Origin: Opitutaceae bacterium
GTDB taxonomy: Bacteria; Verrucomicrobiota; Verrucomicrobiia; Opitutales; Opitutaceae
NCBI GenBank assembly: GCA_023265535.1
Contig: JAHFTI010000042.1
Coordinates: 1-12,096, forward strand
Direction: 5' to 3'
Length of the DNA: 12,096 nt
Shown: positions 5,695-12,096 of the stretch, one piece after another
Numbering within the stretch: the stretch's first letter is position 1
How the letters are laid out: every line of letters begins with the position of its first letter
Notes under the pieces: generated by a model
What the model was told of the DNA's origin: nothing
Database searches by the model: none
Seen by the model: only the letters and a program-made list of their open reading frames with translations
Made by a program: the position numbers and the translations under genes

Positions 5695-8600
5695 TTCAAC
5701 TGCAGTTCCACGCGGGCGGGACCTGCCGCCGGGGCGGTGACATTGATGCGGCCTGCCTCCACACCAGCCTCCTGCAGGCGGCGCTCCACAGCCTGTGCAC
5801 GGTCCAAGCCGAGGCGCAGGAGCTCGGCCTCCCCGACCTCCATGTCGGCCTGCAATTCACGCACGATCTGCTCCAGTGAAACCAGGACAGGGGCGACCTC
5901 GGGCTTGGCCGGGTCCCTGCCCTTCTGCACGGGAGCCGCGACCTTGGCAGGCTTGGCCGGCTCGGGCTTCCTGCCTGTGAAAAAGGCGAAGACGCGCGTG
6001 AAGAACCCGGGGCTGCCCTCCTTGGGCGCCGCCGCGCTGGTCTTGGCGGGTGCCGGAGTGGCCTGGGGGCCCACGGGAACCTGCCCCTTTGCCAGCGCCA
6101 GTTTCGCCGCATGCAACGCACGCAGGGCCTGCTCACGCTCGGCAGCACTGACCGCCTCCTGGGCCACCGTCGGGGCATTCGGATTGGCGGCCTGGCGCGT
6201 CTGCCATACGGCGCGCGCCACAAACTGCTCCAGGTGCTGCGCACGCAGGGCCGCCACATCGGAGGCTCGGTCAAAATTGCCTGTCACCGACAGACCCAGG
6301 CTGGGCCTGTCGACCAGGGCCTTCTGCAGCTTGTCGAGCTTGCCGAGGGAATCGGAGTTGAAGCTGATGCTGCCTGCGTCAAACGGAAGCTGCGAGAGCT
6401 CCTCTCCGCCACCAAAGGCGGCGCCCAGCAGGGCAAAGGGCGAGGTGGCCGCCTTGGTGAGAATGTTGCCGACAACCCGCCACACCACCCGCCCGATCCT
6501 GAACTCGGGATCGTCCAGGCTGCCCTGGACGGGAATGTCCACGACGATGCGCCCCTGCCTGTCCTTGAGGAGCGCCACGGCCAGGCGGACGGGCAGCTTG
6601 GTGGCATCGGGACTGTCGACGGCTTCGCCGAAGCTGAAGTGATCGAGCGTCATGACATTGCCGCTCTCGAGCTTGCGGTCCTCGAGCTTGAGTTTCACGT
6701 CGAGATTGAAGCGGCCGCTGCTGAGCGCGTAGCCCGCAAACTTCCCGCTATAGGGGCTGAAGGCCACCAGGTTCAGGCCATCCACGCCGAGCTGAAGCTG
6801 TGTCGCGGACTGCTTGCCGAACGGATAAAGCACGCCGTCGAGCAGGAGGCGTCCGCTGCCCTCCAGGTTGCCGGCCAGGGATACCTTGGCGGGGTTGTTG
6901 GCGCGGGTGTCGAGCCCGCTGACCTGCCCGCCGAAATCGCGCACCGAGAAACGGACCTCGGGCTTCACCGACTGATCCAGGAAGGAGGCGCGGCCGCCAT
7001 CGATGGAGAGCTTGCCCAGGCTCAGGGCGAAGGCCGCGCCCTTGCCCGCCGCTTGTGCGGACTGGACCTGGACCGGGGCCGGGGCCGGGGCCTGCTCACG
7101 CAGCAGGCCGGCCAGATTCGGCGTGCCATCCTTGCCGATTGAGACCGACACGCTGGGACCGCGCACCACGATCTCCGCCACCGACAGGGACTGGCCCTTC
7201 AGCGCGAACTCCGCCCCCGAGACACTCAGGCCCTCGAGACCGGCGATGGGCTCGCCATTGGACTCGTCCACGAGGGCGAGCTGGCGCAATTCCAGGTTGG
7301 CGGTGCCGCTGGCATCGGGCACACCCGTCTCATCCACTTCCACATGCACCTTGCCCTGGGTGAAAAAACGGCCCTGGACAAGACGCGCACGGAGCTGCTG
7401 CTCCAGATAGGGGCTGAGGCCGGAAAGAGGCAGGTCCTCAAGCGACCACTGCAGGTCGGCCTTGTGAGGGAAAAGCCCCACACGGCCGCTTGCGCTCACG
7501 GGCGCGCTGCCAGCGAGCTTGGCGGACAGCTCCACCGCGATGTCGGCGCCCTTGACCAGGCTCACACCGTCGAGACGCAGTCCGAGGTCGCGCACACTGA
7601 GGGCGACCGGACGGCGCGCCGCGTCATCGCGCAGTTCGAGCTGCACGCCCTCCACGCGGACGCGGGAGAGACGGAAATTCTGTATCCAAGCCTGGATGAC
7701 ATCCTCCCCCGCAGTGGATACGGAGGGTACGGCAGGGACCGGGGCTGAGGGCGTTGGCCGGAGCATCTGCTCCAGGTCGATGCGACCATCCTTGCCGCGC
7801 ACGGCGGCGGCCTGCAGGCCCTTGACCGCAAGCTCCTCGACCGAGGCCTTGCTCCTCGAGGAATCCAGCTCGATGCCGCTCGCCGCCAGCTGCCTGAGGG
7901 CCAGCACCGGTTCACGGGTGCCCGCCTTCGCCAGCACCAGTCCATCCAGTCCCACACGGCCGCCGGACAGCACCATGCGGGGGCCCTTGGCGTCGAGGAC
8001 AGCCTCGTACTTGCCCTGCAACTCCAGGCGCCCCTCCAACAGCTCAAAGTTGACCAGCGGTCGATAGTAGGGGGCATACTTGGGGAGCAGGATACCGGAC
8101 ACGACGAGGTGACCGGAGGAGCGGAACGGGGTCACGCCGAGGGTGCCACTCCATTCCAGGCGCTCTCCGGACTCGGTCGTGGCACTGAACTCATAAGGGG
8201 CATGCCGCTCGGGATGCACTTCGAAGTCGCGCAGGTTGACGCTGAGCGGTCCCAGGTGCGTGAGAAAATGAGCCCCCCTGCTCCGATCCTCAAAGCTGAA
8301 CTTGGCGCCTGACACATGAAGGCGTGCGGCACGGAGGGAAAGGGGCTTGTCCTCCTTGCCGGCCACCTTTTGGGCTGACGGGCGTTCCAGCAGGTCCGAG
8401 ATGCTCAGTTTGCCATCCTTGCCCACCAGCACGCGACCGGAAAGGCCGGTCAGGGATATCTCATCAAAGGCAAGATCCCCCCAGAGAAGGGCGGCCACAT
8501 TCACATTCACGTGGAGCCGCGACCACCCCAGCAGCTCCTCCCCGTCCTTGTCCTGGACATGCAGGTCCTCGATGGTGGCGGAGCCCACCAGCGGGTTGAG

Positions 8601-8813
8601 ACGGGCGGTCGCCACGGTGACCTTGCGCCCCAGTTCCTTGGAAAGGCGCTGCTCCAGCTGGGAGCGCAGCACGGGAGGCACGACGAAGAGGAAGAGCAGG
8701 GTGAGCAGGACCCCTGCGGATCCGCCCCATAGGAGCAGACGCCTCAAACGCTGGCGGCGCTGGTCCTTGGCTGCACGCTGTTTCCTGATGTCCGTGATCT
8801 TGAACATGCCCAT
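5691..8813 (-). CDS. DUF748-containing AsmA-like membrane-anchored protein
   Basis: Large envelope protein. AsmA-like relatives bridge inner and outer membranes and are linked to outer-membrane lipid transport; that role is inferred here. Of 1040 residues, a basic N-terminus (about 9-25) precedes one membrane helix (about 26-46), with the rest presumably periplasmic. AsmA-type beta-rich sequence follows, with a recurring GKDG-x(3)-L motif near residues 131, 339 and 559 (GKDGKLSISDLL, GKDGRIDLEQML, GKDGTPNLAGLL). The C-terminal part carries DUF748 features: SFNSDSLGKLDKLQKAL, then GLDRAQAVERRLQEAGV near the end. A Pro/Ala/Lys-rich low-complexity insert containing FFTRVFAFF lies around 920-970. 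Starts are ambiguous: AGGGGA lies 2 nt before the ATG at 8813 but 8 nt before a second ATG at 8807, so MFKITDIRKQ may be the true start. The next gene overlaps by 4 bp. Confidence 0.88.
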   Translation of the reverse strand: MGMFKITDIRKQRAAKDQRRQRLRRLLLWGGSAGVLLTLLFLFVVPPVLRSQLEQRLSKELGRKVTVATARLNPLVGSATIEDLHVQDKDGEELLGWSRLHVNVNVAALLWGDLAFDEISLTGLSGRVLVGKDGKLSISDLLERPSAQKVAGKEDKPLSLRAARLHVSGAKFSFEDRSRGAHFLTHLGPLSVNLRDFEVHPERHAPYEFSATTESGERLEWSGTLGVTPFRSSGHLVVSGILLPKYAPYYRPLVNFELLEGRLELQGKYEAVLDAKGPRMVLSGGRVGLDGLVLAKAGTREPVLALRQLAASGIELDSSRSKASVEELAVKGLQAAAVRGKDGRIDLEQMLRPTPSAPVPAVPSVSTAGEDVIQAWIQNFRLSRVRVEGVQLELRDDAARRPVALSVRDLGLRLDGVSLVKGADIAVELSAKLAGSAPVSASGRVGLFPHKADLQWSLEDLPLSGLSPYLEQQLRARLVQGRFFTQGKVHVEVDETGVPDASGTANLELRQLALVDESNGEPIAGLEGLSVSGAEFALKGQSLSVAEIVVRGPSVSVSIGKDGTPNLAGLLREQAPAPAPVQVQSAQAAGKGAAFALSLGKLSIDGGRASFLDQSVKPEVRFSVRDFGGQVSGLDTRANNPAKVSLAGNLEGSGRLLLDGVLYPFGKQSATQLQLGVDGLNLVAFSPYSGKFAGYALSSGRFNLDVKLKLEDRKLESGNVMTLDHFSFGEAVDSPDATKLPVRLAVALLKDRQGRIVVDIPVQGSLDDPEFRIGRVVWRVVGNILTKAATSPFALLGAAFGGGEELSQLPFDAGSISFNSDSLGKLDKLQKALVDRPSLGLSVTGNFDRASDVAALRAQHLEQFVARAVWQTRQAANPNAPTVAQEAVSAAEREQALRALHAAKLALAKGQVPVGPQATPAPAKTSAAAPKEGSPGFFTRVFAFFTGRKPEPAKPAKVAAPVQKGRDPAKPEVAPVLVSLEQIVRELQADMEVGEAELLRLGLDRAQAVERRLQEAGVEAGRINVTAPAAGPARVELQLK
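7680..7701. repeat. Possible degenerate copy of the TGTATCC palindrome
   Basis: CTGTATCCAA (7680-7689) is identical over 10 bases to the left part of the copy in rsmA. The right side reads GGATGACA, which is GGATACA with one extra base, keeping the overall 21-bp span. It falls at about codons 371-378 of the DUF748 gene, where GCT, ATA and AAT codons occur. Evidence is suggestive only. Confidence 0.3.
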
Positions 8814-8926
8814 AGTCCCCTGAGGCTAGGGAACGCCCCCCTGATTTCAACCCTCCACCGCAGGGATTCTGAGATTGCGGAGGCCCGGGCAAGGCGGCCA
8901 CGGCCATCCGGTCGCTGTGACGGGCC

Positions 8927-9886
8927 TCAGGCGCGCGGATGGGCCTTGGTATAGACGTCCTTGAGCCGTGCCATGCTTACATGCGTGTAAACCTGGGTGG
9001 TGTTCAGGCTGGCATGCCCCAGCAGTTCCTGAACGAGCCGCAGGTCGGCCCCAGCATTGAGCAGGTGGGTGGCATAGCTGTGACGGATCTTGTGGGGGCT
9101 GAGATCGAGCGGCAGCTCCGCCAGTGCCAGGTAGCGCTTGAGGAGCTTCTGCACCTCGCGCACGCCGAGCCGCGAATGGTCGGCGCGCACCAGGACGGGA
9201 TCCTTGGGGCCGGTGTTGCGTGCGTGCCGGGCGTTCCAGCGCGCCAACACCTCGGAAGCCACCCTGCCCAGCGGGCAGAGACGCTCCTTGCGGCCCTTGC
9301 CCAGCACGCGCGCCACGCAGGCCTCCGGTTCTATGTCCCCGTGGTTGAGCGAGACCAGTTCGCTCACACGCAGCCCTCCGCCATAGAGCAGCTCCAGGAC
9401 GAGCCTGTCGCGCAGCGAAAGGAAGGCGTCCTGCACCCCCTCGCGCTCAAGGCGCGCCGGTCCTTCGAGCAGGCGCACCATCTGCGCCTCGGTGAGGAAT
9501 TGGGGGAGCTTGCGTTCCAGTTTCGGAAGGGGAACGCCAATCCAGGGATTGCGCGTGAGCCTTCCCTGCCTGAGCCAGTACCGATAAAAGGAGCGCAGGC
9601 CCGAGGCGTGGTTGTGCAGGGTGCGCCTGTCAAAGCGCCCCTGCGCCTCGATCACGAAGTCCCGCATCTCGCGCCGCCCGAGCCCGTCGAAGCCCCGAGC
9701 CTCCAGGCCCGAACGGCGCAGCCAGAGGCAAAAATCGGTGAAAGCCTGCCTGTAGTTGCGCACGGTATGGGGCGAATAGCGGCGCTCCCCGGAGAGCCAG
9801 GCCTCGAAGGGCTGCCACCAGAGCGCGACAAGCTCCGGCGCCACCGCGCCGCCACCGTCACCCGGCTGCTCCCGCTCCCTGGTCAT
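8927..9886 (-). CDS. xerC: Tyrosine recombinase XerC (chromosome dimer resolution)
   Basis: Site-specific recombinase that, usually with XerD, resolves chromosome dimers at dif. From the ATG at 9886 it has 319 residues, normal for the family. The N-terminal SAM-like core-binding domain is about 20-110 (RRYSPHTVRNYRQAF, LRSFYRYWLRQG). The catalytic domain is about 125-319, with Arg173 (GGLRVSEL), Lys197 (VLGKGRKE), His265 and Arg268 (SPHKIRHSYATHLL), His291 (LLGHASLNTTQ) and nucleophile Tyr300 (YTHV). All catalytic residues are present. The frame is open to an ATG at 9955, but the intervening codons are AT-rich and unlike the gene, so I prefer 9886. XerC rather than XerD or a phage integrase is judged from the SPHKIRHS motif, size and housekeeping neighbours. 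No dif site is seen here. Confidence 0.92.
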   Translation of the reverse strand: MTREREQPGDGGGAVAPELVALWWQPFEAWLSGERRYSPHTVRNYRQAFTDFCLWLRRSGLEARGFDGLGRREMRDFVIEAQGRFDRRTLHNHASGLRSFYRYWLRQGRLTRNPWIGVPLPKLERKLPQFLTEAQMVRLLEGPARLEREGVQDAFLSLRDRLVLELLYGGGLRVSELVSLNHGDIEPEACVARVLGKGRKERLCPLGRVASEVLARWNARHARNTGPKDPVLVRADHSRLGVREVQKLLKRYLALAELPLDLSPHKIRHSYATHLLNAGADLRLVQELLGHASLNTTQVYTHVSMARLKDVYTKAHPRA

Positions 9887-9912
9887 TGTAGTAATAAAAT
9901 GAATACAATCTT
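9884..9912 (-). promoter_or_regulatory. AT-rich stretch at the xerC start, possible promoter
   Basis: The roughly 25 bp before the chosen xerC ATG are strikingly AT-rich in an otherwise GC-rich window and contain -10-like hexamers on the - strand (TATTCA, TATTAC). No clear -35 element and no Shine-Dalgarno is present. If the -10-like element is real, the transcript would begin at or very near the ATG, implying a leaderless or very short leader. This is a positional inference. Confidence 0.3.
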
Positions 9913-9945
9913 CGCGCGCGCGTCCCTCCGCCGCCCCTGGGCCCC

Positions 9946-9961
9946 GGGCGCCCATGCGCCC
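9946..9961. other. GC-rich hairpin between mazG and xerC
   Basis: GGGCGC and GCGCCC flank a 4-nt loop (CCAT), giving a perfect 6-bp GC stem 18 bp downstream of the mazG stop. There is no U-tract, so an intrinsic terminator is not supported, although it could weaken read-through into xerC. In such GC-rich sequence this could also occur by chance. Confidence 0.25.
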
Positions 9962-9979
9962 TGCGCCGGCGCCCCGCGC

Positions 9980-10642
<663 letters not shown>

Positions 10643-10913
10643 GCCTCCACCCCAAGCCATCCCGACCAAAGCACAAATCCAAAATGCGGGCATCAGGGCC
10701 TGCCTGTGCAGATCGCCCCCGCGCGGCGGCACCGGGGAGCCTGCGCCTGCAGGCAAAGCCCCCGAGCCATCATACAACAACATGGTCCACTTGCATTTGC
10801 CGCAAATGCCGCCTGCACGCCCTCCGCCCCGCCTCCCCAGTCGCCATTCCCGCCCCGGAGCGCCCGAATTTTGACTCGCAAGTCCGCCCCCCCTTCTGGC
10901 TTCCTTGCCCCCT
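10643..10913. other. Divergent mazG-trpC intergenic region
   Basis: This 271-bp region separates genes transcribed in opposite directions and should hold both promoters. It contains a TATGAT hexamer on the - strand (10774-10769) that could serve mazG, a TTGACT hexamer on the + strand (10871-10876) without a matching -10, a GCCTGCAGGC palindrome (10745-10754) and a 17-bp palindrome (10793-10809). I find no gene, no tRNA and no leader peptide that I can support. Confidence 0.5.
10793..10809. promoter_or_regulatory. 17-bp palindrome upstream of trpC, candidate operator
   Basis: GCATTTGC-C-GCAAATGC is a perfect palindrome with 8-bp arms around a single base, about 105 bp before the trpC ATG and 150 bp before mazG. 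Its symmetry and location in the divergent promoter region suggest a binding site for a dimeric regulator. I cannot name the regulator and see no second copy in the window. Confidence 0.35.
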
Positions 10914-11714
10914 ATGTCCGACAAGCTCACCGAGATCATGACCTGGAAGCGCCGCGAGATCGCGCCGGTCATCCGCGCCGTCAGCGAATCCGAACTGAGC
11001 CAGCTCAACGCCTCCCTCCCTCGCCCGCCCTCCTTTGCCGCCGCCCTGCGCCGCGCCGGCGCCGGCACCGCGGTCATCGCCGAGATCAAGCGCCGCTCCC
11101 CCTCCGCAGGCGACATCAAGGACGGGGCCTCCGCCCTGGAGCAGGCGCGGCGCTACCAGCAGGCGGACGCCGACGCCCTCTCCATCCTCACAGACGAGAA
11201 GTATTTCGGCGGCACGCTCGACGACCTCCGCGAGGTCACCGCCCATTTCAGGGCCAACGCCCCCGCCAAGCCCTGCCTGCGCAAGGACTTCATGGTCCAC
11301 CCCATCCAGGTCCTCCAGGCCCGCCAGGCCGGAGCCAGCGCCATCCTGATCATCGTGCGCGCCCTGGTCGACGGGGAGATCAAGGTCCTCCACGAGGCCG
11401 CACGCGCCGCCGGCCTGGACGCCCTCTTCGAGATCCACAACGAGGCCGACCTCGAGCGCTCCCTCGCCCACGGGGCCCGCATCATCGGCGTGAACAACCG
11501 CGACCTGGCCATCTTCAAGACGGACCTCGCCCTCAGCGAGCGCCTGATCCCCCTGTTCCCCAAGGACGTCACCGCAGTCAGCGAAAGCGGCATCCACACC
11601 GCCGAGGACGCCGCCCGCGCCCGCGCCTGCGGGGCACACGCGCTGCTCGTCGGCGAGGCCCTCATGCGCACACCCGCCCCCGACGCGCTCATCCGCCAGT
11701 TCCGCGGCCGCTGA
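10914..11714 (+). CDS. trpC: Indole-3-glycerol phosphate synthase
   Basis: Converts 1-(2-carboxyphenylamino)-1-deoxyribulose 5-phosphate to indole-3-glycerol phosphate, the ring-closing step of tryptophan synthesis. The 266-residue TIM barrel has VIAEIKRRSPSAG (54-66, with Glu57 and Lys59), ILTDEKYFGG (91-100), CLRKDFMVHPIQV (121-133, with Lys124), LFEIHNEADL (171-180, with Glu173), GVNNRDL (192-198) and AVSESGI (221-227). All catalytic positions of the family are present. The ATG at 10914 begins MSDKLTEIMTWKRRE, a normal N-terminus; a TTG three codons earlier is less likely. No Shine-Dalgarno is visible. It is monofunctional, with no TrpF fused. The next gene, rsmA, starts 37 bp downstream on the same strand, and no other trp gene lies in the window. 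Confidence 0.97.
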   Translation: MSDKLTEIMTWKRREIAPVIRAVSESELSQLNASLPRPPSFAAALRRAGAGTAVIAEIKRRSPSAGDIKDGASALEQARRYQQADADALSILTDEKYFGGTLDDLREVTAHFRANAPAKPCLRKDFMVHPIQVLQARQAGASAILIIVRALVDGEIKVLHEAARAAGLDALFEIHNEADLERSLAHGARIIGVNNRDLAIFKTDLALSERLIPLFPKDVTAVSESGIHTAEDAARARACGAHALLVGEALMRTPAPDALIRQFRGR

Positions 11715-11751
11715 GCACCGCGACACGCCGCCCGTCACAGCCTCCACCTTC

Positions 11752-12096
11752 ATGCCCCTCAACTACTCGGAAACGCGCGACCTGCTCGCCCGCCTCGGAC
11801 ACAACCCGAAGCGTTTTCTCGGCCAGAATTTCCTGGTCGACGGCAACATTGTGCGCAAGTCGCTCGAGCTCGCCTGTATCCAAATGGGGGATACAGTCGT
11901 CGAGGTCGGCCCCGGCCTGGGCACCCTGAGCGGGGCCCTGCTGGAGGCGGGCGCCGACCTGTGGGCCATCGAGATGGACCGCGGCCTGCACGAGCACCTC
12001 AGCGAGACCCTGGTCAGGCAATACCCGAAGAGCTTTCACCTGGTCGAGGGCGACGCCATGCAGCGCCCCATCGCCGGCCTGCCCGCCTCCAAGGCC
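11752..12096 (+). CDS. rsmA: 16S rRNA (adenine1518/1519-N6)-dimethyltransferase, 3' partial
   Basis: RsmA/KsgA dimethylates two adjacent adenines near the 3' end of 16S rRNA during late 30S assembly, using S-adenosylmethionine. The first 115 residues are visible and the frame runs open through the right edge. Motifs are NPKRFLGQNFLVD (18-30, the conserved LGQNFL substrate and SAM region), SAM motif I EVGPGLGTLS (51-60), the acidic ribose-binding AIEMDRGL (72-79) and EGDAM (99-103). The catalytic NLPY motif is expected just beyond the edge. The ATG at 11752 gives a normal N-terminus (MPLNYSETRDLLARLG); no Shine-Dalgarno is seen. A perfect TGTATCC-N7-GGATACA palindrome overlaps codons 41-49, where codon choice turns AT-rich. 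Confidence 0.95.
   Translation, partial: MPLNYSETRDLLARLGHNPKRFLGQNFLVDGNIVRKSLELACIQMGDTVVEVGPGLGTLSGALLEAGADLWAIEMDRGLHEHLSETLVRQYPKSFHLVEGDAMQRPIAGLPASKA
11874..11896. repeat. Interrupted palindrome, perfect copy 2 of TGTATCC-N7-GGATACA
   Basis: CTGTATCC (11874-11881) and GGATACAG (11889-11896) are perfect 8-bp arms around a 7-nt centre. The inner 7-bp arms and the spacing are identical to those of the copy at 934-960. It lies inside rsmA, just before SAM motif I, and uses TGT, CAA, GGG, GAT and ACA codons where neighbours end in G or C. Confidence 0.7.

Noticed and set aside
6494..6513. Inverted repeat CGATCC-N8-GGATCG in the DUF748 gene
   Set aside because: Arms are only 6 bp, the spacer differs from the TGTATCC family, and it encodes the conserved-looking DPEFRIG segment with ordinary codons, so chance is sufficient.
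8977..8990. Inverted repeat TTACA-TGCG-TGTAA
   Set aside because: It falls on the xerC codons around the catalytic tyrosine (YTHV), where the protein motif explains the sequence. It lacks the length and two-arm structure of a dif site.
8927..9886. Phage or integron integrase marking a mobile element
   Set aside because: The protein has XerC size and motifs and lies among housekeeping genes. No attachment repeats, attC sites, tRNA or phage genes are nearby.

Overview
The window is GC-rich chromosomal DNA with tightly packed genes, strongly GC-biased third codon positions and few Shine-Dalgarno sequences. The nucleoside monophosphate kinase with a long extra C-terminal domain, the DUF748/AsmA-like envelope protein and the overall gene style suggest a Verrucomicrobiota (Opitutales-like) bacterium. 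That is an inference from memory, not a proven assignment. No rRNA, tRNA, CRISPR array, insertion sequence or prophage gene was seen.

Layout. A + strand NMP kinase, cut by the left edge, ends at 916. It converges on and overlaps a - strand four-gene block (888-5224), read as [2Fe-2S] subunit, TAT-exported molybdopterin subunit, XdhC-type maturation factor and MobA/MocA-type nucleotidyltransferase. This is a self-contained molybdenum hydroxylase operon of the isoquinoline 1-oxidoreductase type: two structural subunits plus the factors that build and load the cofactor. Upstream on the same strand is a coupled pair, a 1040-residue DUF748/AsmA-like membrane-anchored protein followed by a YkgJ/YeiW-type cysteine-cluster protein (5344-8813). 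Next come xerC (8927-9886) and mazG (9980-10642), also on the - strand. A 271-bp divergent intergenic region separates mazG from + strand trpC (10914-11714) and rsmA/ksgA (from 11752, cut by the right edge).

The main unexplained signal is a family of AT-richer interrupted palindromes embedded in coding sequence. Two perfect copies of TGTATCC-N7-GGATACA lie about 11 kb apart, one in the 3' end of the mobA-like gene and one inside rsmA. Weaker relatives lie in the molybdopterin subunit and the DUF748 gene. A related GATATCC-N4-GGATATC palindrome sits in what looks like an in-frame insertion in the cysteine-cluster gene. All use codons atypical for their hosts. This could be a dispersed palindromic repeat or a genome-wide protein-binding site; a whole-genome count would decide.
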